DNA from: an uncultured Clostridia bacterium
GTDB taxonomy: Bacteria; Bacillota; Clostridia; Oscillospirales; Acutalibacteraceae
Direction of reading: 5' to 3'
DNA length: 64,000 nt
Assembly: GCA_944384985.1 (NCBI GenBank)
Contig: CALWVM010000002.1
Coordinates: 1 to 64,000 of the forward strand
Under the pieces are notes generated by a model. That model did no database searches. It was not told the origin of the DNA and saw nothing but the letters and a program-made list of their open reading frames with translations. Positions 33,427 to 42,706 of the stretch are shown here, piece by piece. Position 1 is the stretch's first letter. The number at the start of each line of letters is the position of its first letter. Made by a program: the position numbers and the translations under genes.

Positions 33427-35037
33427 ATGGATCTTGCAGCCGCAAAGGAAGCCGTTGCAAGCGGCAAAACCGCTCTCGGCATCGAACTCGGCTCCACGCG
33501 GATCAAAGCAACACTCATCGGCGAAGATTTCGCGCCGCTCGCATCCGGCGCGCACGATTGGGAAAATACGCTGCTCGACGGCGTTTGGACGTATTCGCTT
33601 GACGAAGTGCAGGCGGGTATGCAGGCAAGTTTTTCTGCGCTTTCCCGTGATGTGTCGGAAAAATACGGTGTGGAGCTGCAAAAGGTCGGCGCTATTGGCG
33701 TATCTGCTATGATGCACGGGTATTTGGCGTTCGATCAGGCGGGAAAACTCCTCGTGCCGTTTCGCACCTGGCGCAATACCTTTACCGAACGCGCCGCCGC
33801 AGAATTGAGCATGCTGTTCGATTTTAATGTTCCGCAGCGTTGGAGTGTCGCGCATCTGTACCATGCGCTTCTGGAAAAAGAACCGCATATTGCGTCGCTT
33901 GACCACATCAATACGCTCGCGGGCTATGTGCACGAACAACTGACCGGTGTTCGTGTTGTCGGGGTCGGCGAAGCGTCGGGGATGTTCCCCATCGACAGCG
34001 AAACAGGGGACTATGATTGCACAATGCTCGAAAAATTCGATGCAAAAGCCGCCAAAATGGGGTTAAAAAGCCCTTTGCGCGCCTTGCTTCCAAAAGTCCT
34101 TCCGGCGGGGGAGCCGGCTGGGCGGCTTACCGAAGCCGGCGCACGGTGGCTCGACCCTGCGGGTGCTTTGCAAGCCGGTGCGCTTTGCTGCCCGCCGGAG
34201 GGCGATGCGGGCACAGGCATGGTTGCAACGAACAGCGTCGCCGAGAGAACGGGAAACGTTTCGGCAGGCACTTCGATCTTTGCCATGGCGGTGCTGCCGC
34301 ATGCACTGTCGCGCGCCTACACGGAGATCGACATGGTGACCACGCCCGCGGGCAAGCCCGTTGCCATGGTGCACTGCAACACCTGCACGTCGGATCTCGA
34401 CGCATGGGTGCGCCTGTTCGGGGAACTGCTCGCGGCTGCCGGTACGGAAATGCCAAAGGCAAAACTGTATGATCTTTTATACCAAAGCGCGCTGCATGCA
34501 GATGCAGATGGCGGCGGGCTTATGAACTTTAACTACTTTGCAGGCGAACCCGTCACAGGGTTGGACACAGGCTGCCCGATGTTCCTGCGCCGCGCGAAAA
34601 GCCGCCTGACACTGCCGAATTTCATGCGCGTGCAAATCCTTTCTACCCTTGCAACACTTCGCATCGGGATGGACATCCTGTTCGAAAAAGAAGACCTGAA
34701 GCTTACGCGCCTTTGCGGGCACGGCGGGCTTTTCAAAACACCCGAGGTCGGGCAGAAACTGCTCGCGGGCGCGCTGCATACGCCCGTGACGGTGCTTTCC
34801 ACAGCGGGCGAGGGCGGCGCTTGGGGCGCGGCGCTGCTTGCAGCGTTCGCGTTGCGCAAAGAGACAGGGGAGACGCTGGAAGACTTCCTGCAAAACCGTG
34901 TGTTTGGCAGCGATTCCGGGCGTACATTACATCCTGAAGCGGGTGACGAGGACGGCTTCGACCGTTTTCTGCAAAGCTACAAAGCAGCGCTTCCCGTAGA
35001 AAAAGCGGCGGCCGGTTGGGCGGTACAAGCCGATTGA
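33427..35037 (+). CDS. FGGY-family carbohydrate kinase, probable L-ribulokinase
   Basis: A 536-residue sugar kinase with actin-like ATPase fold. ALGIELGSTRIKATLI is the N-terminal phosphate loop, GVSAMMHGYLAFDQ and the C-terminal LCGHGGLFKTPEVGQKLLA and STAGEGGAWGAALLA correspond to the nucleotide-binding halves of the FGGY family. araA (28 bp downstream) and araD follow, so it most likely phosphorylates L-ribulose to L-ribulose 5-phosphate. It belongs to the clostridial branch that differs from E. coli AraB, so the specificity is inferred from context. ATG 33427 follows GGAGGG. Confidence 0.85.
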   Translation: MDLAAAKEAVASGKTALGIELGSTRIKATLIGEDFAPLASGAHDWENTLLDGVWTYSLDEVQAGMQASFSALSRDVSEKYGVELQKVGAIGVSAMMHGYLAFDQAGKLLVPFRTWRNTFTERAAAELSMLFDFNVPQRWSVAHLYHALLEKEPHIASLDHINTLAGYVHEQLTGVRVVGVGEASGMFPIDSETGDYDCTMLEKFDAKAAKMGLKSPLRALLPKVLPAGEPAGRLTEAGARWLDPAGALQAGALCCPPEGDAGTGMVATNSVAERTGNVSAGTSIFAMAVLPHALSRAYTEIDMVTTPAGKPVAMVHCNTCTSDLDAWVRLFGELLAAAGTEMPKAKLYDLLYQSALHADADGGGLMNFNYFAGEPVTGLDTGCPMFLRRAKSRLTLPNFMRVQILSTLATLRIGMDILFEKEDLKLTRLCGHGGLFKTPEVGQKLLAGALHTPVTVLSTAGEGGAWGAALLAAFALRKETGETLEDFLQNRVFGSDSGRTLHPEAGDEDGFDRFLQSYKAALPVEKAAAGWAVQAD

Positions 35038-35065
35038 TTCCAAAAAAGATTTTTGAGGTGATACA

Positions 35066-36544
35066 ATGAACATGCAAGATTATCAATTCTGGTTCGTGGT
35101 GGGCAGCCAGTTCCTGTATGGCGACGAGGTGCTCGAGATCGTGGACCGCCGCGCGCGGGAAATGGCAGATGAGCTCAATGCTTCGGGAAAGCTTCCGTGC
35201 AAGATTGTATATAAGCTAACGGCAAAAACGAATGAAGAGATCACAAACGTTGTGCGCGAGGCGAATTATGACCCGAAATGCGCGGGTATCATCACCTGGT
35301 GCCACACGTTCAGTCCCTCCAAGATGTGGATCAACGGTTTTGTTGATCTGCAAAAGCCCTACTGCCATTTTGCCACGCAGTATAACCGCGAGATCCCCAA
35401 CGAAGAGATTGACATGGACTTTATGAATCTCAACCAGGCGGCGCACGGCGACCGGGAACACGGATTCATCGCCGCGCGGCTTCGTATGCCGCGAAAGGTC
35501 ATTGCCGGATACTGGCGTGAACCGTCCGTGCGGGAGCGGCTCGGCAGTTGGATGCGCGCCGCTGTGGGCGTGGCGGTCAGCAAGAGCCTCAAGGTCATGC
35601 GCTTCGGCGACAATATGCGCGAGGTCGCCGTGACCGAGGGCGACAAGGTCGAGGTGCAGGCAAAACTCGGCTGGCAGGTCAACACCTGGGCGGTAGGCGA
35701 CCTGGTCACAGAAATGGGGAAAGTCACAGAATCCGAGATCGATGCGCTCGTAGCCGAATATACCGCTAACTACGATGTGGCAACGGATAACATAGACGCC
35801 ATCCGCTATCAGGCGAAAGAGGAGATCGCCATTCGGCGTATGCTCGACCGCGAGGGATGTAAGGCGTTTTCCAATACGTTCCAGGATCTGTACGGCATGG
35901 AGCAGCTTCCCGGGCTTGCAAGCCAGCACTTAATGGCGCTCGGCTACGGCTACGGCGGCGAGGGCGACTGGAAAGTTGCCGCCATGACCGCGATTCTCAA
36001 AGCCATGAGCGAAGGCCAAACCGGCGGCACAGGCTTTATGGAGGACTATACCTACCATCTCGTCGAGGGGCAGAAATACAGCCTCGGCGCGCACATGCTC
36101 GAAGTCTGCCCGACGCTCGCCGAAGGAAAGCCCCGCATCGAGACGCACCACCTTGGCATCGGTATGAACGAAAAAGACCCTGCGCGTCTGGTGTTTGAGG
36201 GCAAGGCGGGCAAGGCGATCGTTGTAAGCCTTGTGGATATGGGCGGCAGGCTGCGGCTCATTTGTCAGGATATCGAGTGCGTCAAGCCGATCATGGAAAT
36301 GCCGAATCTCCCCGTTGCGCGCGTCATGTGGAAAGCGTATCCCGACCTTGAAACGGGAATCGAATGCTGGATCACAGCGGGCGGTGCACATCACACGGTG
36401 TTGAGCCACGACGTGACCGCTGAGCAGATGCGCGACTGGGCGCGGATGATGGACATTGAATTTGTGCACATCGGGAAAGGTACGACGGTTGAACAGCTCG
36501 AAAAAGACCTGTTCTTAGCCGATCTTGCATGGAAGCTGAAGTGA
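35066..36544 (+). CDS. araA: L-arabinose isomerase
   Basis: Converts L-arabinose to L-ribulose. The 492-residue length is standard. Metal and acid/base residues sit in [11 protein letters not shown] (Glu), [23 protein letters not shown] (Glu and His) and [13 protein letters not shown] (His). [14 protein letters not shown] is a strongly conserved N-terminal segment. The enzyme is cytosolic and Mn-dependent. GAGGTG lies 7 nt before ATG 35066; an in-frame ATG two codons later is a possible alternative. It is the second gene of a kinase-isomerase-epimerase operon that sends arabinose to D-xylulose 5-phosphate. Confidence 0.96.
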   Translation: MNMQDYQFWFVVGSQFLYGDEVLEIVDRRAREMADELNASGKLPCKIVYKLTAKTNEEITNVVREANYDPKCAGIITWCHTFSPSKMWINGFVDLQKPYCHFATQYNREIPNEEIDMDFMNLNQAAHGDREHGFIAARLRMPRKVIAGYWREPSVRERLGSWMRAAVGVAVSKSLKVMRFGDNMREVAVTEGDKVEVQAKLGWQVNTWAVGDLVTEMGKVTESEIDALVAEYTANYDVATDNIDAIRYQAKEEIAIRRMLDREGCKAFSNTFQDLYGMEQLPGLASQHLMALGYGYGGEGDWKVAAMTAILKAMSEGQTGGTGFMEDYTYHLVEGQKYSLGAHMLEVCPTLAEGKPRIETHHLGIGMNEKDPARLVFEGKAGKAIVVSLVDMGGRLRLICQDIECVKPIMEMPNLPVARVMWKAYPDLETGIECWITAGGAHHTVLSHDVTAEQMRDWARMMDIEFVHIGKGTTVEQLEKDLFLADLAWKLK

Positions 36545-36554
36545 GGAAGAGCGA

Positions 36555-37253
36555 ATGCTGGAAGAGTTAAAACAGGCGGTTTGGGAAGCGAACCTCCAGC
36601 TTCCCAAGCACAACCTTGTGACGTTTACGTGGGGGAATGTTTCGGGCGTAGATCGCGCAAAGGGCTTGATGGTCATCAAGCCCTCCGGCGTGGAATACGA
36701 CGCCCTGCGTCCCGAAGATATGGTTGTGGTCGATCTTGAAACGGGAAAAACCGTGGAGGGGGATTTGAACCCTTCATCCGACACGGACACGCACCTCGTT
36801 TTGTATCGTGCGTTTCCGAATATCGGCGGTGTGGTGCATACGCATTCGCGCTGGGCAACGATTTTTGCACAGGCGGGGCGCGGTATCCCGGCCTTGGGCA
36901 CGACGCACGGCGACTATTTTTACGGGGAGATCCCCTGTACGCGGCGGATGACACAGGAAGAGATCAGCGGACATTATGAGCTCGAAACGGGCAATGTGAT
37001 CGTTGAGCAGTTTCAGGCTCTCGACCCCGACAGTATCCCCGCTGTGCTGGTCCACAGCCACGGACCGTTTTGCTGGGGCAAAGATCCAAAAGAAGCAGTG
37101 CATAACGCCGTCGTTCTTGAAGAGGTCGCGTTTATGGCGTGGCATAACCTCGCTCTGGATACGTCCCTTCCGCCGATGCAGCAAGAGCTTCTTGATAAGC
37201 ATTTCCTGCGCAAACACGGCAAAAACGCTTACTACGGGCAGAAAAAGAAATGA
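36555..37253 (+). CDS. araD: L-ribulose-5-phosphate 4-epimerase
   Basis: Converts L-ribulose 5-phosphate to D-xylulose 5-phosphate. The 232-residue class II aldolase/adducin-fold protein has [10 protein letters not shown] and KPSGVEYD (phosphate binding), [14 protein letters not shown] (two zinc His), and [14 protein letters not shown] (third His). Length matches AraD. It completes the arabinose catabolic set. The stop overlaps the next gene by ATGA. Confidence 0.96.
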   Translation: MLEELKQAVWEANLQLPKHNLVTFTWGNVSGVDRAKGLMVIKPSGVEYDALRPEDMVVVDLETGKTVEGDLNPSSDTDTHLVLYRAFPNIGGVVHTHSRWATIFAQAGRGIPALGTTHGDYFYGEIPCTRRMTQEEISGHYELETGNVIVEQFQALDPDSIPAVLVHSHGPFCWGKDPKEAVHNAVVLEEVAFMAWHNLALDTSLPPMQQELLDKHFLRKHGKNAYYGQKKK

Positions 37254-37969
37254 AAAGCATAAAGTTCCGTGCAGACAGAGACGCTTATATGTGTGAACTC
37301 CGCGCGTGGCTTGCTGAGACTGCCGCAGTGCCGCTTGAGGAAATGTCCTCCTTCTTTGCAAAACGCTTGGGAAGCTATGAAACGCATATGTCCTTGTGGC
37401 ACGAAGCATATCAAAAATTTGCTTCGTTCCTGCCGGCTGATTGCACCGAAATATTAGATTTAGGCTGCGGCACGGGGCTGGAACTGCAAAGTGTTTTTGC
37501 GCGATTTCCGACCGCACACGTCACGGGAATCGACATGTCTGCCGAAATGCTTGCCGCGCTTTCTGCCAAATACGACAATAAAGCCGTGCATACAATCTGC
37601 GGGGATTACTTTGCAGTACCGTTCGGCGCAGCCCGGTTTGACGCGGTGATCTCGTTTCAATCTTTGCACCATTTCACGCCGGAAAAGAAAACGGCGTTGT
37701 TCCGCAGAATCGCAGAGACCTTAAAACCTAACGGCGTGTTCCTGAACTGTGATTATTTTGCCTGTTGTGATGAGGAGGAGACCCTGCTTTTTGCAGAATG
37801 CGCGCGCCGGCGTGCTGCGGCTAATATCCCCGATGCGGAATTTGTGCATTTCGACACACCGCTGACTGTGGCGCATGAGTCGGCATTGCTCAGAAAAGCG
37901 GGATTTTCCGAGGTCCAACCGTTAGAAAGTGTGAACGGCGCAGTTTTTCAGCGCGCCGAGAAAAAGTAA
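37250..37969 (+). CDS. Class I SAM-dependent methyltransferase
   Basis: A 239-residue methyltransferase. [20 protein letters not shown] is motif I (SAM binding), [14 protein letters not shown] the acidic loop binding the ribose, and [18 protein letters not shown] motif IV. The substrate is unknown. It begins inside araD by an ATGA overlap, so it is co-transcribed with the arabinose genes. No obvious metabolic reason for that link is visible, and it may simply ride along. Confidence 0.85.
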   Translation: MKSIKFRADRDAYMCELRAWLAETAAVPLEEMSSFFAKRLGSYETHMSLWHEAYQKFASFLPADCTEILDLGCGTGLELQSVFARFPTAHVTGIDMSAEMLAALSAKYDNKAVHTICGDYFAVPFGAARFDAVISFQSLHHFTPEKKTALFRRIAETLKPNGVFLNCDYFACCDEEETLLFAECARRRAAANIPDAEFVHFDTPLTVAHESALLRKAGFSEVQPLESVNGAVFQRAEKK

Positions 37970-37984
37970 AAAAGATAAAATGAA

Positions 37985-38021
37985 AACAGCCGCTTTCCCA
38001 GTGCAAGGGAAAGCGGCTGTT
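37985..38021. terminator. Bidirectional terminator
   Basis: A perfect 15-bp stem: AACAGCCGCTTTCCC (37985-37999) and GGGAAAGCGGCTGTT (38007-38021). It separates the convergent arabinose operon and permease gene. Confidence 0.85.
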
Positions 38022-38038
38022 GCTATATCTGGATATTT

Positions 38039-39358
38039 TTACGGCCCCCACACAAGCCAGATGTAAATATACCCTGCGAGCACCGCGGAAAGGGTAAAGG
38101 GAACGCCGATGCGCAGGAAATCGCGCGTGCGAACCGTTTCGCCGTTTTTACGCAAAATGCCGATCGCCGCAATGTTCGCCGACGCGCCGATGGGTGTGAG
38201 GTTTCCGCCGAGTGTCGCGCCAGTGAGCAGCCCGAAATAGAAGACGTAAGGCGCCATGCCTGCGCCGCCGTTCATCAGTGCGGCGATGCCCTGCACGACA
38301 GGCAGCATGGTCGCGACATAGGGGATATTATCGATGAATGCGGAAAGCACCACCGAGGCAAATACGATAAGCGTATACAGTAAGAACGGGTTGTCGCCGG
38401 ATACGGTGTAGAACAGGTTCGCCGCCGCATCAATGACGCCCGCCGAACGGATACCCTCAATGACCATAAACAGGCCAAACAGCAAAAGCAGGGTGTCGGT
38501 GTCCAGCTCTTTAAGTACGGCTTTGATAGGCGCTGTGCCTTTTTTCTGAATACATGCGCGTGTCACACCGATCACGCAAAGCGCAAAGCAGATCAGCCCG
38601 CTGCGCAGGTTGTAAAGCGTCAGCAGTGCGCCGCCGTCGGGTTCCGGCAGGAAGGAAGCGAGGATCAGCAGCAAAACGGTGCCCAGCAGCAAAACAGTGG
38701 GGAAATAGTCTGTCACTTTGGTTTCAACCTTGGCGTCCACTTTTTGCTTTTCTTTTCGGAAAAGGAACAAAAGCACGATCAGAGAAACGAGTGCTCCAAG
38801 CTCCACACCCCAGAAGATACCGGGCTTACCCTGCATCCAGAAGAAGTCTAAGAAGGTCATGTCGGCGTAGCCGCCCAAAAGGATGCTTGTCGTGTCGCCC
38901 ACGAGCGTCGCAGCCCCCTGAAGGTTCGAGGAAACGGCAATGGCGATCAGTACGGGCACGGGCGAAATCTTCAGCTTGCGCGAAATAGCAAGCCCGATGG
39001 GCGCGACCATCAGAACGGTGGCAACGTTATCGACAAAAGCGCTGATTACACCCGCAAACAGCGCAAGCGCCGTGACCGCCCATTTGACATCCGGGACTTT
39101 TGAGATCAGAACCTCCGCAAGCCGCGCGGGCATTTTGCTTTCGACGAACAGGCTCACGATCCCCATCGTGCCGCTGATCATCAAAAGCACATTGTAGTCC
39201 ACCGCGCCGAGCGCCGAGAGAATATCCATCTCGAAAAGCCCGGCGTAACCCATGATGATGAAGATCACAGCAGAGCTTAAGGCGATCCACGGGCGATACT
39301 TCTGCAACGCCAGCATGAGGACATATGTAATGATAAACAGGATCAGAGCGGGTATCAA
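38039..39358 (-). CDS. SLC13/ArsB/NhaD-type ion permease
   Basis: A 439-residue integral membrane protein of the ion transporter (IT) superfamily, with about eleven membrane segments in two inverted halves. LLMISGTMGIVSLFVES, AFVDNVATVLMVAPIGLA and the matching second-half AFIDNIPYVATMLPVVQG are the paired signature helices. GNLTPIGASANIAAIG is a typical hairpin substrate site. Members move arsenite, sodium/proton, citrate or other anions; no arsenic or tricarboxylate gene is adjacent, so the substrate is unknown. The start is TTG at 39358 with GGGGAGGA 6-7 nt upstream. Monocistronic. Confidence 0.88.
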   Translation of the reverse strand: MIPALILFIITYVLMLALQKYRPWIALSSAVIFIIMGYAGLFEMDILSALGAVDYNVLLMISGTMGIVSLFVESKMPARLAEVLISKVPDVKWAVTALALFAGVISAFVDNVATVLMVAPIGLAISRKLKISPVPVLIAIAVSSNLQGAATLVGDTTSILLGGYADMTFLDFFWMQGKPGIFWGVELGALVSLIVLLFLFRKEKQKVDAKVETKVTDYFPTVLLLGTVLLLILASFLPEPDGGALLTLYNLRSGLICFALCVIGVTRACIQKKGTAPIKAVLKELDTDTLLLLFGLFMVIEGIRSAGVIDAAANLFYTVSGDNPFLLYTLIVFASVVLSAFIDNIPYVATMLPVVQGIAALMNGGAGMAPYVFYFGLLTGATLGGNLTPIGASANIAAIGILRKNGETVRTRDFLRIGVPFTLSAVLAGYIYIWLVWGP

Positions 39359-39527
39359 AGTCGATTCCTCCCCACAAAAGCTGTTGAAATGCAGCTCAAT
39401 TCTTTTTCACATTATAGCAAAACAAAGCGGAACTTGCAACCGCAATTTGCGCTTTTGCGCCGACAGGCATAATGCGGACAGGATTTGAATATCTATTTTT
39501 TGAATAAACCTATGAGGAGAGGTCAAA

Positions 39528-41060
39528 ATGGAGTTTACAACCAGCAAAATCGCCCTGGCGCGGCGGCGCTGTCTGTTTGAAAGCACGCTCGAGCAACCGG
39601 TGGACAGCGACGTGACTCTGCCCGAATACTTCCCGGATCTCGTGCGTGTGCTCAAATGCACGCTGACGCCGCGCATCACCGCCGTCCAGAATGCGGCAGA
39701 CCGCGTCCTCGCCGAAGGCTCGGCGCAGCTTTGCGTGCTGTATCTGTGCGAAGAGGGCGGGATGCGCTGCTATGAACAAAGTATCCCGTTTTCCGTGCAC
39801 GCCGATTGCGCAGGCGTGCAAAGCGGCTGTGCAGGAGCAAAAGCCAAATGTGAATATGTCAACTGCCGTGTGGCTTCCCCGCGCCGCATGGACATCCACG
39901 GCAGCATTTCCATCGCGTTCCATGTGTATGGTAAACAGGAACAGGAGATCCTTTGTGATTGTGCAGGCGGCGGCGTGCAGATGCGCAAACAGCATGTTGC
40001 GGCCTCTACGCTCGCGGGCTGTACGGAAAAGATTTTTACGCTCGGCGAAACGCTGGAACTTGGCGGCGCGAAGCCTTCCATAGCACAGTTGGTGCGCAGT
40101 GAAGCCGTCGCACTTTTGGAGGATGTGAAGCTGGTCACGGGCAAGGCGCTCATCAAGGGCGAACTGGTCTTGCGCACTCTGTATATTCCGGACGGCGACG
40201 GCGGGCAGTTACAGCACATGGAACATTCCATGCCCATAAGTCAAATCGTGGAGGTCGACGGCGCAGGGGAAGGCTGTACAGCGGATACGGCGTTGACCGT
40301 ATGCGCTGTAGAAGTCGCCGCCAAAACCGATGCCAGCGGCGCGCTGCGGCTTTTAGACGCGAGCGTTTCTGTCTCGGCACAGATCTCGTTGTATACGGAT
40401 TTCGAGACGGACGTCCTGCTGGATGCCTATTCTACACAGTATGAGACGCATTTGCAGCAGCAGCAGGTCAGCTTTCAAAACGTCTGTGATCGTATATCGG
40501 ATACCTGTCTTTGCCGCGGGACGCTGGACACGGCAGGCATAGGCATTGGCGAGGTGCTCGATATGCAGTGTAAGGATCTGGCGTACACCGCTTCCGTCAC
40601 GGATGGAGAGCTTCGCATCACAGGCACGGCGACCGTCGGACTTCTGTATGCCGGCCGCGACGGGCAGTGGGGCTATTCGGAGCGCAGTTTCGCCATTTCC
40701 TACCAGCACCCCGTCGCCGCAAACGGCAGCGAAATGACCTGCGACACACACATCACGGTCACAGGCACAAGCTTTATTTTAAGCGCGGAGGATAAAGTGG
40801 ATGCGCGCGTGGAACTGGATGTTACCGCGCTGATCTTTTCGGAAACGTCGCTGCAGATCCTTTCAGACGTCACGGTGGACGAAGAACAAAAAAAGCGCCG
40901 AACTGCGGCAGCACTGACCATCTACTTTGCGCAAGCTGGCGAAAGCGTTTGGGAGATCGCCCGCCGCTACAACACCACCGCCGATGCGATCCTGCGTGAA
41001 AACGACTTGCAAAGCGACGTTCTGGAAGCAAAATGCAAGCTGCTGATTCCGAGTGTTTAA
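39528..41060 (+). CDS. SPOCS (DUF3794) and LysM domain protein, spore-associated
   Basis: A 510-residue protein with repeated beta-rich SPOCS/DUF3794-type domains (about residues 20-130, 180-290 and 310-430) and a C-terminal LysM domain (about 462-508, TIYFAQAGESVWEIARRYNTTADAILREN...LLIPS). The N-terminal PVDSDVTLPEYFPDLVRVL is typical of the clostridial family. LysM binds peptidoglycan or chitin-like glycans, and SPOCS domains occur in spore coat and cell-wall proteins. GGAGAGG precedes the ATG. spoIVA starts 15 bp downstream, so the two are probably co-expressed in the mother cell and this protein is likely part of coat or cortex assembly. Confidence 0.85.
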   Translation: MEFTTSKIALARRRCLFESTLEQPVDSDVTLPEYFPDLVRVLKCTLTPRITAVQNAADRVLAEGSAQLCVLYLCEEGGMRCYEQSIPFSVHADCAGVQSGCAGAKAKCEYVNCRVASPRRMDIHGSISIAFHVYGKQEQEILCDCAGGGVQMRKQHVAASTLAGCTEKIFTLGETLELGGAKPSIAQLVRSEAVALLEDVKLVTGKALIKGELVLRTLYIPDGDGGQLQHMEHSMPISQIVEVDGAGEGCTADTALTVCAVEVAAKTDASGALRLLDASVSVSAQISLYTDFETDVLLDAYSTQYETHLQQQQVSFQNVCDRISDTCLCRGTLDTAGIGIGEVLDMQCKDLAYTASVTDGELRITGTATVGLLYAGRDGQWGYSERSFAISYQHPVAANGSEMTCDTHITVTGTSFILSAEDKVDARVELDVTALIFSETSLQILSDVTVDEEQKKRRTAAALTIYFAQAGESVWEIARRYNTTADAILRENDLQSDVLEAKCKLLIPSV

Positions 41061-41074
41061 AGGGAGGGCAAAAT

Positions 41075-42553
41075 ATGGAAAAGCAAAGCATATATAAGGA
41101 TATTGCCGAACGCACGCAGGGCGATATTTACATCGGCGTCGTAGGCCCTGTGCGTACCGGAAAATCTACCTTTATCAAACGGTTCATGGATACGCTCGTG
41201 CTGCCGAATATTGACGATAATGCTGTGCACGACCGCGCGGTGGATGAACTGCCGCAGTCTTCAGCAGGCAGGACGATCATGACGACCGAGCCGAAATTCA
41301 TCCCGGAAAACGCCGTGGAGGTGCATCTGCCGGACAACGCCACATTTTCCGTACGGATGATCGACTGCGTGGGCTATATCGTGCCGAGCTCATTGGGCTA
41401 CATAGAAGGTGACGGGCCGCGCATGGTGCGCACGCCGTGGTCCGATAAAGAGATCCCGTTTACCGAGGCGGCGGAGATCGGCACAAAAAAGGTCATCACC
41501 GAGCACTCAACCATTGGGCTTGTTATCACGACCGACGGCAGCATCTCCGATATTCCGCGCGCGGAATATGAGGAAGCAGAAGCGCGGGTCATTTCAGAAC
41601 TCAAAGCCCTCCATAAGCCTTTTATCATTCTGCTCAACTGCACCTATCCGCAATCGGACAGCGCCCAGTCGCTTGCAGAGCAGCTTTGTGAGAATTACGC
41701 CGTTCCCGTACTGCCCGTCAATTGCCTGGAGCTTACCGAGACCGATATCAAAGAGATCTTGACGCAGGTGCTTTTCGAATTTCCGATTCGCGAGATCTCC
41801 GTCGATCTGCCGTCGTGGCTTGTGTCGCTGCCACCCGAGCACCGCCTGCGCAGCGCCGTGTATTCCGCTGTCACGGCTGCTGCGCAGAGCATGACGCTGG
41901 TACGTGACGTCGCACTTTTGACGGACGCGCTTAAACGCTGCGAATATGTGACAGATGCCAAGGTGAGCGCCATGCAGCTTGGGCAGGGGAGCGCGTGGAT
42001 TTCCGTGACGATGAACGGCGATCTGTTCTATCAGGTGCTGTCGGAAAAGACGGGAATACAGATCGACGGCGAGCAGGGGCTCGTGACGCAGATGTGCGCG
42101 CTTGCCGAGACGAAACGCGCTTATGACCGATTGAAATCCGCACTCGACGAGGTGGAGGCGACCGGCTACGGCATCGTCATGCCCACCATCGACGAGTTGA
42201 CGCTTGAGGAGCCTGAGATCGTTAAACAGGGCGGCCGCTATGGTGTAAAACTTTCGGCATCCGCGCCGTCGATCCACCTGCTCAGAGCCAATATTCAAAC
42301 CGAGGTCGCTCCTATCGTCGGCAGCGAGAGCCAGTCGGAGGAATTGGTCAAATATCTGCTCAAAGAATTCGAGGAGGACCCGAAGAAGATCTGGGATTCC
42401 GACATCTTCGGCAAATCCTTAAACGAGCTTGTCAACGAAGGTCTGCGTGCTAAGCTGCTGCACATGCCTGCTGACGCGCGCATGAAGCTGCAGGAAACGC
42501 TTGAACGCGTTATCAACGAGGGCTGTAACGGCCTGATCTGCATTATTCTGTAA
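41075..42553 (+). CDS. spoIVA: Stage IV sporulation protein A
   Basis: A 492-residue ATPase that polymerises on the outer forespore membrane to form the basement layer of the spore coat. The N-terminal DIYIGVVGPVRTGKSTFIKR holds the Walker A motif, with the SpoIVA-type RTGKS instead of a small-GTPase sequence; the middle and C-terminal domains end in NGLICIIL. The length matches the family. ATG 41075 follows AGGGAGGG by 6-7 nt; upstream in-frame ATG lies within the previous gene. This gene shows the organism forms endospores. Expression under sigma-E is expected from work in B. subtilis. Confidence 0.97.
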   Translation: MEKQSIYKDIAERTQGDIYIGVVGPVRTGKSTFIKRFMDTLVLPNIDDNAVHDRAVDELPQSSAGRTIMTTEPKFIPENAVEVHLPDNATFSVRMIDCVGYIVPSSLGYIEGDGPRMVRTPWSDKEIPFTEAAEIGTKKVITEHSTIGLVITTDGSISDIPRAEYEEAEARVISELKALHKPFIILLNCTYPQSDSAQSLAEQLCENYAVPVLPVNCLELTETDIKEILTQVLFEFPIREISVDLPSWLVSLPPEHRLRSAVYSAVTAAAQSMTLVRDVALLTDALKRCEYVTDAKVSAMQLGQGSAWISVTMNGDLFYQVLSEKTGIQIDGEQGLVTQMCALAETKRAYDRLKSALDEVEATGYGIVMPTIDELTLEEPEIVKQGGRYGVKLSASAPSIHLLRANIQTEVAPIVGSESQSEELVKYLLKEFEEDPKKIWDSDIFGKSLNELVNEGLRAKLLHMPADARMKLQETLERVINEGCNGLICIIL

Positions 42554-42564
42554 TGCTGTAAATC

Positions 42565-42602
42565 AACCGCCTTTCCGGATTTCGCGGAAAGGCGGTTTTT
42601 CT
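42565..42602 (+). terminator. Terminator of the SPOCS-spoIVA operon
   Basis: AACCGCCTTTCCG (42565-42577) pairs with CGGAAAGGCGGTT (42585-42597), followed by a T-run. Confidence 0.88.
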
Positions 42603-42706
42603 ATTTGTAAAATTTTATAGTTTTCTCTGTAAACTGTATTCCCTTTCTGGACAATTTGTGGTATGGTTAGGACATATCGAATTTACATGGCGAGGAGAAC
42701 TGCCGT

